DNA of 64,000 bases from Solenopsis invicta (taxonomy: Eukaryota > Arthropoda > Insecta > Hymenoptera > Formicidae): the NCBI RefSeq assembly GCF_016802725.1, contig NC_052667.1, forward strand, positions 22,342,346 through 22,406,345, given 5' to 3'. The first letter of the stretch is position 1, and every line of letters begins with the position of its first letter. Position numbers and translations under genes: made by a program. Positions 21,361 to 33,544 of this stretch are shown here, in pieces. The notes beneath the pieces are model-generated. The model saw only the letters and a list, made by a program, of their open reading frames with translations, searched no databases and was not told where the DNA came from.

Positions 21361-22343
21361 CTTAGCGTCTAACCGGCCGATCAGCTGGATTAACCACGAT
21401 TTGTGAGCATGTCGCGGGTTGACAAAAGCACCCCAGAAAGTGCGTCTCCTTTAAGTGACTTGCTGCCCTGCGACTATGGCTTGTAAAATACAAGTGTCGT
21501 ATGAATCGTGGCTGAAAAAGCTTAGTCGACGTTAGACATGCGTTAAACTTGACGCAAAAGGGAGAACTCATTCGCAACGAACTTACTATCGATCTCGTAT
21601 CCAACGCGTTCGAATTATTAAATCGTCCTTTCGCGAATTGCGTAACAAAGCATTGTCTCGCACGTGTTATGAAGTAGATGCTTGTAGAGATGTAGAACGA
21701 TTTTTTAAAAATAGAAAATTGTGAAATTTTTGTATCTATTGTTCATTTTCTTATTTTAGTTTTTTCGTGGTATGTACATATACATATTACGATTTGTCGG
21801 AAAATGCGCAATTTGTAAAATGCGTCCATGCTTTTGTACGTATTATAAAGATATTAGAGCAAAGTTGTAATGTAAAAAAGTCATTTATTTTACTTCGAAA
21901 ATTGATAAAAATAGAACAAAAAATTTATATTATAAAAAAAAGGGTTAAAATAATATTTGGTGTAATTAGAAGACTTATGGAAGAGTAGTGTGATGGGGAA
22001 TGAATTAGTTGAATAAATTTAATATATATGTTTTTATCGTTAGTTATATTGTGATTTTGTGCATTATTATTTCATTTTAATTTTATGTAATTTTCTGTGT
22101 CATTATCTTTATTATGCTATATGTATTAAAAACTTTTTAATTTTTTAATAAAAATTTTTTCAATTCTTTGTTATTCAAATTTAACGCTATACAATCCGAG
22201 TTTAAAGGTAAAGCTGCAACATAATATATTTATTTTTGTTACAAAAGTTATTATAAAATAAAAATTTGTATTTCTTTGAAAAGAACAATTAAAAATTTTA
22301 TGGTTTATAATAATTTTTGTAATGAAATCGACTATATTTTGTT

Positions 22344-22630
22344 GCAGTTTTGAAGATATAACTTTTAAATGAGTTAGTAGATCTAAATCAATTTTTGCAC
22401 AAATATTTATTAGAATTTTGTTAGTAAATTTAAAAATTTTGATTTAATTCTCAATGCTCTTTTCTTATCAAATTTGCAAAGGAACACAATTTGTGCAAAT
22501 TTGTTGAGGCAGGAGCATTATGAATTAGATTAAAATTTTTACATATATTAACAGAACTTTAATAAATATTTGTGTAAATGTTGATATAGATTTACTTGCT
22601 CATTTAAAAGCCATTTATGAGATCGAGACT
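22344..22630. mobile_element. Foldback element with arms of about 120 bp
   Basis: The left arm from TTTTAAATGAGTTAGTAGAT is inverted in the right arm ending ATTTACTTGCTCATTTAAAA. Both arms share CACAAATATTTATT. A related sequence (AATAAATATT...CCTTTAAAAGTTATTTAC) is present near 19450-19505. Confidence 0.75.
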
Positions 22631-25099
22631 AAACAAAAAATTAAATAAGTTTTAAACCAATAAGAAAATTGTGTTCAAATTTTATACAGATACACAAACG
22701 TAATAATAGAACAATATGTGAATTTTTTAATGTTCTTTGTAATGTTTTTGCGATACTACTCATATGTCCTTAATGTTTAATGCATATTTATTGAAAAATT
22801 TAGAAATAATAACAGAATTCCTGAAAAATTATAAATCCTAAAAAAAATAATGAATTTTTGTTGCATTTATTGGAGTTAGTGCTATTTATAATTGAAATAA
22901 TAACAATATTAATTATTGATAAAAATCTATGTTTTTTATCTCATGGTATTTATAACTTTACATATCGTATTTTTTACAGAAATTTTCGGATTATACATAC
23001 GTAAGTATGGATATTTGATAATTATGCTTCTAAACGAAATTATATTTAATAATTTTAAATATAATACTAATTAATTTAATTATATTATTTAGTATTATTT
23101 GTACAGTACGCTGCAAAATTGCAGTAGTATTATCATACACATGTTAATATCATATACTGAAATTTTGTCTCTTTATCTATGTATTTGGACATTACTTTTG
23201 AATATATTGTCACATTTTGTGATATTAAATACTGTTTCATTGAATTAATAAATTACATTCTGCTTTATATTTTATACTAAATCGTTAAAAGAATAATGCA
23301 TATAATAATTAATAATGCAAGTATTCTATTATTTTCACGTTATAGACGCGAACACTGCTTCGTCATAGGGTTTGTAAGGTTTTATCATTGTTCTTCTCGT
23401 CAACATTAGTAACTGTGTGATTTGCATCAACTGAAAATTGTAACGATTTTCATTGAGGAAAGTTATTTCTCGTTTGCTTTCATAGGATTCCTTCCTGATG
23501 CCTAGTTTAATGCTTCATATCTGAGGGTTCTCATTGCGGGTTTGAAATTATTCCTAAGTTTTGGGTTTCCTTGAAAGTTTTCAGAAACAATGGTTTTGAC
23601 AATAAGTTGACGATGATAATCATGTAATGTTAAAAATTACGAAATCGATTAATTAATATATTTTGAGGAAAGATTTTTTTTCCTCATTAAATATTCTCTT
23701 ATTAATTAATGTGAGTTACTTTTATGATAAAAGATTTAGAAGTTGAATATGAATATAGTTACTGTTTATAGAACAATTTTATTTATGTTAAATAAATTAA
23801 AATTACCAAAATTTTTTATTTGTTATTTCTTCACTGGTTACGAAGGAATATATTTTTTTATTTAATCATTAATTTCTTTTTTAATCATTTTCAGGGACTG
23901 AACTGGAGATATTTTGTTATCCTAGTCTAGAGAATAAGTTAAAATAAATTAATCTTTAAGGTTTTATAATGTAAAATATAACATATTTATCATTTATTAT
24001 AATGAAATAGATAGACAATGCATGATATGTTTTGTAAGAAATTTTTAGCTTCTATTTGTTTGATAAAATTTTATGATTAATAATTGATGATTGATTAAAG
24101 AATTTTATGTTTTATAAAAATGTTTATAATTATAAAATATTATATCAAAAACAGAAGACTGTCGAAAATCGGCCGAGGTAGTGGAAAGCCTCTACAAGTT
24201 GATTCGATTTTGACTAAATTAAACTTTATTTAAATTAAAAATATATTGGTACTTTATATTCAGTATATAAACATTAACAATTATTAATTAAACATTATGT
24301 CGGCAATAAACACCAAGATTAATTATACGTCTTCTAATATCTTTTTCTTTTTTAGGTTTATTCTAAATTTTATAATCTTCATAATGTATTATTACATAAT
24401 TATATTTTGTGGATTGAATAGAACCAATCAAAATATGTAATATGTAACATAATAATACAAAACAAAATCGAAGATTGTGGATGTGTTACCCGTCAGAAAT
24501 ATCCGTGGCTACATAGTTCAATGTCCACGTTTTCTGCACATGGAGGCGCCAGTGAACGGATTCTAAAATGCGGGTATGTCTACTTTTATTTTTTCATATG
24601 TATGTTCTATGCTATACGTAAAAATAGATGTAAAAATAAAAATATTATTGCAGCTTTGAAAAAATATGTGAAATAAAGGTATAATATAAAAATTATTGAA
24701 TACACACAACATATACACACAATATATAATATATATATATTCTTACATAATAAAATTTCATAAAGTTACAATAATATTCTTATTTTTATATTTATTTTTA
24801 CATATTATATAAATGTATATACGAATTCTATGTTAAGTTTAATGAATACAATAAGACGGATTCGATTTTTGATGAATTAATTTTTTTAATAACAATTTTA
24901 TCTCCCTGTAATTTTCTTCAGTTGGAAATTCCAATAAAATACTTTATTTTGATTTTTTTTACCTATTATAAATTATAATATATTGAAACAGCTCTCTTTT
25001 TTGTAAATATATGAACTGAGAATTTTAATATAACGGTATCTCCAAGATTTATATTGACATGCAATCTCCAAGATTGTATATTAGTGTTTTCTTTCATCA
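22631..25099. other. AT-rich non-coding stretch
   Basis: No coding exon was recognised. A less AT-rich patch at about 23340-23620 and isolated acceptor-like sites (TTTTACAG at 22973, TTTTCAG at 23888) could be further exons of the upstream non-coding locus, but no paired donor evidence is convincing. A short TA run is at 24726-24742. Confidence 0.4.
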
Positions 25100-25580
25100 A
25101 ACTGTTATATTGCACAAGTTCACCTAACTCGGCGTCTCAAAACCACCTATTCACCACCCTACCACGAGGCGGACCAACCCCTTGCACCTGCGCAGGTGTA
25201 TCACACTGGCTCACCTTCTTATCAACATCTCCGAAAAGCCAGTCACGCCAGAAGAAAGGCTTGGCTCGGCTTACATTTTCCTTCGCACCTTTCCCTTTTC
25301 TTCATTTTCCGTAAATACCGGTCTGAAGACGATATATCTCCCGCTCTTTTCGATCGTCACCACCTCGCATCCTTCGAAGGGTCAATCGCTGGGTAGGACG
25401 ATGCGATGGGCGAGGGCAAAAGCGACCGTCCCAGCAAAAGGTAACATTTCGCGCTGCTTCTTGCCACCCGATCGAAGTATACACGTTACGCCGTTTAATT
25501 AGTTTCTCAACTCGGATTTGTAGAATAATTATTTGCTGACTCGCGTTGCTCTGCTTCCTCTCGCAAAGATTTCAATCTTC
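25100..25580. other. GC-rich island, possible promoter or 5' exon
   Basis: This CpG-containing island stands out from its flanks and has several overlapping open frames on both strands, none with recognisable protein features. A possible donor (AAAAG|GTAAC) is at 25440. It may belong to the 5' region of the microtubule-protein gene downstream, but no exon phase supports this. Confidence 0.3.
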
Positions 25581-26509
25581 GAATTCGCGAAATGAAAACA
25601 CCAATTTAATCAAAACGCTATATTTCGTAAAAAGGATTAATATTGAATCTTCCTTTTCAGCAATTTATTTTTTTCTTACTTAAATAAACATCTACTTATT
25701 AATGCAGAAAACTTTCTACGAAAGTAAACTTTTCGTAAAAATAATGTTTTCATTACTTTCCCTGTTGGCACTTAAGTAATACATCAAAATGTGCATAAAG
25801 ATGACTGGTAGATACTTTTAACACCTTTTATACTCTAAATCGTTATTTTTATTAATTTATTAATTTTTTTTGTTTTTTGAATAATTTTGTTCTACATAGA
25901 TAACATTTATAAATATATTACTATTGTAGTTATAATAATATGCACGTATTACAGGATATAAAATTTATGGCAAGAAAGTATAATTTTCAAATAATGGAAT
26001 ATGTTACACGCTTTTACGATATGTACCCAAGATTTACGGCATTTCATGCGCTCAATGTAGCATAATTAGATGGTCGTTAGTAACAATCTATTAATCGATA
26101 TTGAAGATTATTTATGATCATCAATATCGTTAACTTAATTTCCCGTCTTTGCGCGATACTTTCGAGAATCTTTTTTAATTTGTGATAAGTGGCAAGTACT
26201 TCGTAGGTGTGCTTTCAACTAAATGATCCATCGCCGTTTAATCCCATTTACTCCGATCGTTAGATCACGCCTAGACAATCTAATAGCTTAAACGGGATGG
26301 ATATCGTTTACTGCATTAATTTTACAAAGTAATGCGGTAAAAAGGCGTATTCCATCAGGTACAGGTAGCGGTGCAGTTATATTTTCGGGGACCTTGGGGG
26401 ATAAATAAAAGTACACAGATAAGGATTAAAATATCGCCAAATAAAATATTTAATTCGACCCGCTTGTGTATCTATAAATTAGAGGCCACTGATCTATAAA
26501 GCGTGGCGA

Positions 26510-26900
26510 TAAGAGACGAGATAAGTGAGACTTTTGATGGCCACGGCCTGGATTCCTCCTACGAAGAAAGCTCGCGTGCAAGCCACCGCTGGTGGCTCTG
26601 TAAAATGCGTTCAGATTGAATCACGCATCGCGACCGTAGAATAACTGACCGACCGACGGACCCGGCGATACGTTGAATCGGCCAGTGCGTGCGACCACGT
26701 GTCGCGGACATTAATTTAGCCGCGCATACAGATTTGTCGTGCGGAGAAAGTCAGCGTGGGGGCAGAGTAGGGTCCGTTAAAATCGGGGCCATTGGGTCGA
26801 ACAAAACGAAACCTCGGCATTACGAATCGACCAGAGAGTAAATCGACGAGCGCGAGCTGTGAGGGAGAGAAAGAAAAAAAAAAGAATTAAGTACGATACA
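26510..26900. other. GC-rich island of unknown role
   Basis: CpG-rich sequence includes GACCGACCGACGGACCCGG and ends in a purine tract (GAGAGAAAGAAAAAAAAAAG). No reading frame or RNA structure was recognised. A regulatory element or promoter is possible. Confidence 0.3.
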
Positions 26901-27697
26901 AACTCGCGGCGAACGGCGCCGAAACAAGCTGTCAGATTTCGTATTGTCGGGTCGCGTTATCAAATTTCCGATGCGGAAAACGGAGGGGAAAAATCTTTAC
27001 AATAACCCCTTTTACGTAACATGCGATATACAATTACAAAAGTTTCTTTAGTCGCGAAGGTAAAATATTTGTCAACGATGAGATTCAAATCCTCCAAAGA
27101 AACTGGCGCCTTAGATCGCTCGATGACGTTAACATGTTAAATCTAAACCATTTTGATGTGAGGGGTTGTTACATTGATCGTTGACTTTCTTTATTTTTAT
27201 AAATGAATATTTTGTATACATCTATGTAATATATTGGTGCAAAATATTTTTAAACAATATTTACAGACAATGGAATAATATGAAATAATAAAGTAAAACA
27301 AATAGTGACATTTTCATTTAAATGACGCTAGGTAAAAATATCTTTTATATTCTTTTATTAACCAAACAAATTTTGTATTGTTTAACGATAAAACATATAC
27401 ATTTACTTGATTGAATTTTTTATTGGTTTAGATAAAATACATTTGTATTATTAATTTACAAGTATTTATACATAATTTAAAAAATTGATTTTTAAACAGT
27501 TTATTTATCATAATTTAGTTTATTTATTCAATCAAAGTTTACTAAATAACCAGATTTATCTAATGTTTAAAATTTTTTCTGTGATTTTGATTGTAATCCA
27601 AATAACGGCATTTTGAAGACATCTTATGCAAATTATGTTTATCCTCGACATAAATTCGCGAGGACTGACGTGTGCGCGAGCCATTAGGCCAGGATAA

Positions 27698-27964
27698 GAT
27701 TTATTTTTCAAGCTCCGCGCATTTTGCAGATCGATTCGTCGCGTCTGGGAGAGCCGTTGTAACGGCATGTACGGTACCATCGTACCACTCTCTTCCTGTT
27801 CCTTGTTCTCCCCCTTGTGCCCTCTCGGCGCTCCAACCGGCTCGCCCTCCTATATCCCTAATTCGCGACTTCGGTCCCTCGTCATCTTCAGTAAGCTCAG
27901 GTTGTCCATCCACAACATGTCGCGAAACGTTCTGTCCGCTCAAAACATTTGTCAAGTCAACAGT
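27698..27964 (-). other. Open frame of about 85 codons, unrecognised
   Basis: The minus strand is open from 27964 to a TAA at about 27698-27700. It has a hydrophilic, Gly- and Glu-rich predicted sequence (for example GGEQGTGREWYDG) that looks more protein-like than the frames on the plus strand. I recognise no family. No clear acceptor or partner exon was found, so it may be chance openness of a GC-rich island. Confidence 0.2.
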
Positions 27965-28109
27965 CTAAACTAGCTAAAATTAAAAAAAAAACTTAGCGAA
28001 TTTTTTTTTGTTAATAAAATAATAGGATAAAATATTATTTAATAAATAAAATAAAATCTGTAAATAAAATTACTATTAAATGTGTCACTTTCTGATCGAC
28101 TGCGATTAG

Positions 28110-31100
28110 GCAAAGGTCCTCCACTCGCGGCGTTGATAAGTCGTCCTCGGATTCCGAGGTAGCGCACGGCAAGGGCAAAGGGAAAGGGCGTAAGAGCAAG
28201 ACCAGGGAGAGATGGCCGTTCCTCGAAAAATTGACGGTCGACGAGCTAGCTCGTTACCGGAGAAAACGGGTGCAGGATCGACCGAAGGACAATCTACAGA
28301 CTCATCCGGAATCGACAGTTCAGTATTCTGCTTCTGAATATCGGCGCGCGTTCGGTGCAAACGTTAAAGAGCTCACTAAGGTATCCATATAAAATATACA
28401 CTTTATTTTCTAAAAGAATTTTTTTGTCGTCTCCCGATTTTTTTTAATTAGTGAAATAAAACATGGAAACTTTTTAAATTGTATTATAATCAATTAAAAG
28501 GCAAGATCTTATCAATATAATAGCATTGCATTACATTTATATTAAATAAGTAAACAGTGGAGAATTATTTGTGTTACTTGGAATCAAAAGTTACATTTTA
28601 TCATAGAAATATTGATTTTCGGATCTACATTAATTTGGTGCTTTCTTGCTCTTTGTGAATAATAAAGAAACAGCTCTATGCTCGTGAATCTATGTCTTTT
28701 AACACTCTGTGTTAAACGATCATACAGTAACTTATAATCAAATTTATATTTGTGTGTAATAGGAAAATTTTTGGCCTGAAGATTATTTACGTGTAGATGG
28801 AACTCCCGAAAATGCGCAACCTCCGTATTGCATGGATGTTAAAGAGCTCGAAACCGAAATCGAAGAAGATCCATCTGAAACAAAGGAGAGTGCTTCCTCC
28901 CCAGTAATTGATGAAAACAAAGTGATGGAAACGGGAGTTCCGCAATTAGAGAATTCATTCCGACGTCCTTCACTCAGAAAGTAAGACTTAGTTGCTGTTA
29001 TAAATTACATTAGTATAATTAAAAAATTGTTCAAATAAATATATAATTTCATAAATAATAAATACGTAATATAATAAAATAGTGCATTGCTATATTAATT
29101 AGTACATTGATATACTAATTTTTAATAAATTAATAATGATATATTAATAATTGACGACATAATTTTTAGCAAAACATAGATCGATAAATTAAAAAAGCTG
29201 TGCTGTAAAATGCCATTACATTGTAACGTAGATTGACAATTCTAATTTAGTCGTTCGTTTAAAGTTAATTTCACGAAACTTTCTTTTCGTCATGAATCTG
29301 TAAACTCATCGTATCGAACTGTTCCGAAACACGCGAATTTACGCAAATCGAAGAAGCATAAAACTGACTGTCATGCCACTAAATTGGTAACGAAATCGGT
29401 TCTCTGCTTTCTTGTACTCTTTGTCAAATCTCTGTGACATTTAATGAAATGCAGACTACTATATATTTTGTAATTAAAGTATCGCATTTTATGATAAATG
29501 GCTACATGATGAGTTACTTTTAGCGTATCAATCAAAGTAGTAATTAAATTTTTTTTAATAACTCAAAATAAATACGAAAATCCTGCTTAAAATAAAATCT
29601 CAAAATACAATTTTGCATTGTGTAATATAAATTTTTGAATTAAATTGATTAGTAAGAATCGAATATTAGTATATATTTTCAAAGAAGTTGAAGCAATATA
29701 TTGTAAAATATTAAAATTATTTTAAATTATCATAATTGACACATTTCAATCGTTTACTCGCTATTAACTTAACAATTCATTGTTTGTTGCATTGCGAAAA
29801 GGGGTACCAGTTTGAAGTGCAGCGGTGATTTTTATACCGATACGGAAACATATTCTGCATACGTGCCTTATGAGGGCTATCATCGTCCCGAACTCATACG
29901 TCGACCTACGTCCTTAAAAATGGAAGGCGATTTGGATACTATGACGGAGAAGTGTGAAAAATTTATAGAGTGGCTCAATGTTAGTCGACCAGAACTCATG
30001 CGTGTACCCACTCACCTGAAGATGGAGGGTGAGCTGGAAACAGCAACGGAAAATCAGGACAAATATGTTCCGTTCGTGGGAGCACGAAGACCGGAATTGT
30101 TAAGACGAAGCACAAACTTAAAGCTCGAGGGCGATACCTGTTTTGTACCGGAATATACCGATGTGTTTAGAGACTACAGCGTTATAGGTAATAGTATTAA
30201 ATTAAAAAAAAAGATAATATAGCAAATAACATTGAAGCAAAGAATAAGCAAAGAACATTGAAACAAAGAATAATGATATAAAAAAATAATTTTAAAAAAT
30301 TAATTAAAAATTTTTTAGAAAAAAATTCTTTTGTGACTGAATTAAAAAAATAGTATTAAAGTTATAGTTTCAAATGTGTTTAGCTCTCTCTTTACGATTT
30401 TATTGTCGTCATTCCTTTTTCTTTGGAGTGCATATTACAGATAAACCGCAGCCACAGAAACCGCAAATGCATTTAAAAGCTGGAGGAGACTTTTACCAAA
30501 ACACAGAGAGCACCGAAAATTTTGCTCATCCTTGCGTTAAACAGGCACAAGAAATGGCTGAACGGACTAAAGACAATAACGAAGAAAACAGATGGATGAG
30601 AAGTCAGGAGGAGGAACGGAAGAAAGATGAAGAGATGAAAATGTTGGTGTCGAAATTGGAAGATCTAAATGGTCGGCAGCTCGAAATTCCCGAATATCGT
30701 GATGCATACAAGGTATTTGCTGTGACTCTAATTGTAAGAAAATTAATTTATTAAGATGTATATACATTTATATTAAAATAGTACATATATAAAATATTAA
30801 AATATGCGTATGATTAACACAAGATATAATTGTTAGCACAACCAATTAAAGAAAAATCTATTTAGTCATAGCTGGATCTTCGTACTAATATTTCTTGCGT
30901 GATTTTACATATGTACATTTTCAACTTCATTAAATGCGCCTCAAAGAATTTCCAACCTTGAAACACAGTTATAAATTGAACAAGAATAGTAATATTACGA
31001 AGTTAAATTGATAATCAATTTAATGATAATGATACTAACGAGCATATTACCTCTTTATAGTATTTGTTGGAAGGGTGGAGAAAAAGAGGAAGGGATTACG

Positions 31101-32773
31101 GATGCCTATCATTATTATTAAATTGATTATCAATTTAATTTCTTGATATTACTGTTCTTCTTCAACAGTGTTTCAAAATCGGAAACTTTTTAACATGCAG
31201 TTTAAAAATGTATGTATAATAATAAAAATTACACAAGAGAAATATTAGCACGAAGATCTAGCCATAACCGACTAGAATAAATAGATCAATCTTCAATTGG
31301 TTGTGTTTTTATATATTTATATTCTCTTATTTTTTATAATTGTTTTATAACAATTATAACAATTATAATAAATAATATATACAATAAATATAATAAATTA
31401 TTTTATAATTTGTTATAATTTTTAGGATTTTCCACGTGAACGACCGAAGATCGCGAAGCCGGATGTCGAAATAGGTCGCGCCGACGGTTCAAAGGTCACC
31501 TCACCATCGCGCTCTAAGTTTTCCATGAAGATCGATCAGGATCCAGAGTATCAGTCCAAGTATCTCGATTATCCTCGAGATCGTCCTATCTATCGTAAAC
31601 CGCCTGGGATGCTGCGACCGACGGGAGTGTCTTCTTCCGGTCGCAGTAGCGCGTGTTTTGGCAAGCCGATTTATCAGGAATGTCGTACATTTGATTATGA
31701 GCCCACTAGCGAGGTAAGATCTCAATACGTTCCTTATGGATTTGTACCGAGGGTTGAGACGCTCAAGATGCCGGCTAATCTGCGATTGGAGGGCAATCTC
31801 GATCTTCAACCGGAATACAGGAACGTTTATTGCGCAAGATACGATCGTCAAAGTTGCGACGATCTTAGAACTACTTATGGCAGGGGTGATCGTAGTCCGA
31901 GTGCAAGAAAAGAATATTATTGGTTGAACACTGGCGGTCAGTGTGACAAAACGACCGCGCAAGGACAAGATTCTTTCTGCATATTAGACACGCGGCTCCA
32001 TGATGAGAATGTTACTGGGAAACCGCCGCCCGCTAGTAGAAGGTACGTTTAATTTATTAATATTTATTGATAAAGTGGAAAGTGGAAAGAAAAATGTTTA
32101 AATCGTGATTCCATCAAAACGACTCTATTTCTTTCTGTTCTTCTATAAAAAATTTGCTAGGTTAAATCCTCATTTTAATTCATCTAGATAAAAAAATTTT
32201 CTTTGAATAGAAATTTGAAAATATGAACAAATTTAAGATTTAAGATTTAATTAATTTCATGGAATTGGAAAACTGTTCGTCCACTTTGCTGTTTACAGTA
32301 AAAACTTAGCAATCGCGATTTCCAGAAGCTCCAGGTTATCTCAAGCCGCAGCGGCGGCGCCGAGACCGACGCAGTTGGAGCTGGCTGATCGCGCGATCGT
32401 CACGAGGACGCGATCTCCCAGTCCAACGTACCGTCTGCACGTTTGCGACGTCGACAATGAGCCTCGAGGATTCGGTCGACTCGGACAGTCTTCCGGAAGA
32501 GTACGCAGCCCATCGGCCGACCGTCTGATGATTCAGAACGACGTCGCTAGGCCGTACTCGCCGAGTTTTGGTAGAAGCAGGCAGGACCGTCGTGTTAACG
32601 ATCAACCGTTTGTAATCCTAGATAACGTCTCGAAAAACGTATTAGGTAAAAGTAGCGATCGTAGAAGACGTACCGACAGGAATCTCGATGTCCCGGTACC
32701 GGTCTCTCGAGGAAGACCTAAAACACCGTCCAGATGGATGCCTCCGTGGTACGACAATACGAATACGATCTAG
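28110..32773 (+). CDS. SAXO/MAP6-like microtubule-binding protein (multi-exon, initiator exon not found)
   Basis: Proteins of this family bind and stabilise microtubules, typically in cilia, sperm axonemes or centrioles, through repeated short modules. Exons with consistent phases: 28110-28380, 28763-28980, 29802-30187, 30441-30712, 31426-32042 and 32299-32773, about 746 codons ending in TAG. The first listed exon is basic (GKGKGKGRKSKTRERW) and has no Met in frame, so translation must start in an undetected upstream exon. Exon 29802-30187 holds three repeats of the type RPELxRxPTxLKMEGxLxTxTE, followed by LKLEGD; exon 30441 has LKAGGDFYQNTE; exon 31426 has LRLEGNLDLQPEY. These match SAXO/MAP6 Mn-type modules. 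A charged Glu-Lys helix lies at about 30580-30660. The C-terminus is Arg/Ser-rich and ends in a DNTNTI tail. A foldback element sits in the intron before 31426. Confidence 0.85.
29251..29386 (+). other. Possible alternative exon of the SAXO-like gene
   Basis: AATTTAG| acceptor and TTG|GTAACG donor flank a stretch open for 45 codons in the phase supplied by exon 28763-28980. It is basic (YRTVPKHANLRKSKKHK) and less AT-rich than its flanks. It ends in phase 0, while the next certain exon needs phase 2, so including it would shift the frame. It could be an alternative terminal exon, an exon with an unseen donor, or a decayed repeat module. Confidence 0.35.
30835..31312. mobile_element. Long foldback element in a SAXO-like gene intron
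   Basis: The arms of about 200 bp each begin CACAACCAATTAAAGAAAAA on the left and end with the diverged complement CAATTGGTTGTGT on the right. Both contain ATTGATAATCAATTTAAT near the centre. The spacer (about 31040-31105) is purine-rich. Transcribed as part of the intron, it would form a long imperfect duplex. Confidence 0.9.
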
Positions 32774-32809
32774 AGATCTTCGGCCTAGAACGAAAAAGTA
32801 TATTCCATA

Positions 32810-32815
32810 AATAAA
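32810..32815 (+). terminator. Poly(A) signal of the SAXO-like gene
   Basis: AATAAA lies 37 bp after the stop codon, within CCATAAATAAAATTGCC. This would give a very short 3' UTR. No stronger signal was noted in the next 150 bp. Confidence 0.6.
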
Positions 32816-32879
32816 ATTGCCGTTTGTAACTTTTACATTAGGCGATGGACGTAGAACTGACGGCAAAACTTAACACTGC

Positions 32880-33492
32880 CTGTAACTTTACATATAAGGT
32901 AACTGGAATTATATATAATCAGCCAAATTTATTTTTAAATACTTACGTATATATACTATAGCGCTGAGAAGCTGCTACTACCTAAACTTTGCAAAGATTA
33001 TAAAAGCAAATGCGACAAGAAGCAATCCTTGGGAGATATGTGTTTTTCTAATGTTAAATGCAGGTATTTTGTTTTTAAAATAAGAGATATTGAATAATAA
33101 GCGATTTTCTTATTAGAGATATAATCGATCACATTTTGATCTTTATTAAATATGGAGTAAGTATGAGATTATATATATATTATACATATAGATTTGTAAT
33201 TCATATTATATATATATTACAACTTGAAAAATTGTTAGATTCTTATCTAGTTTGATATGCCGAACTAATTTATTGTTATATAAACAGTAGCTAATAAGGT
33301 ATCTTATTACTGCCATTTGTTAAACTGTACGATCAAATATATAAACGATGCCCAGCTTTAGAGGGTCTTTTTTAAAGCACTGAATTATTTCGTCGACACT
33401 AAAAACGCATTATACTGATTGTTAATTTTAAAGTTGTCTATCAAGAACTGTTATTCATAAATATTGAATAATACAAGATAGAAAAGACGATT

Positions 33493-33544
<52 letters not shown>

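Larger units (their letters stand above)
19868..21830 (+). repeat. Three full and two partial tandem units of about 565 bp
   Basis: Units begin at the shared motif TTTTTTGTG(A/G)TA near 20070, 20633 and 21201 (spacings 563 and 568). Head fragments also occur near 19860 and 21762. The best conserved stretch, from CTTAGCGTCTAACCGGCCGA through GTGCGTCTCCTTTAAGTGAC to the TATA region, is nearly invariant at 20231, 20800 and 21361. Unit ends are AT-rich and diverged. Uneven conservation within a unit suggests selection or gene conversion on the core rather than a plain satellite. Confidence 0.9.

Noticed and set aside
20801..21604. Two similar 80-codon minus-strand frames (20801-21043 and 21362-21604)
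   Set aside because: They sit in the tandem units and are similar only because the DNA is duplicated. Unit 1 lacks the frame, and RNA-stem conservation is the better explanation.
31501..31968. 155-codon antisense frame inside the SAXO-like exon
   Set aside because: It is a shadow of the well-supported plus-strand exon.
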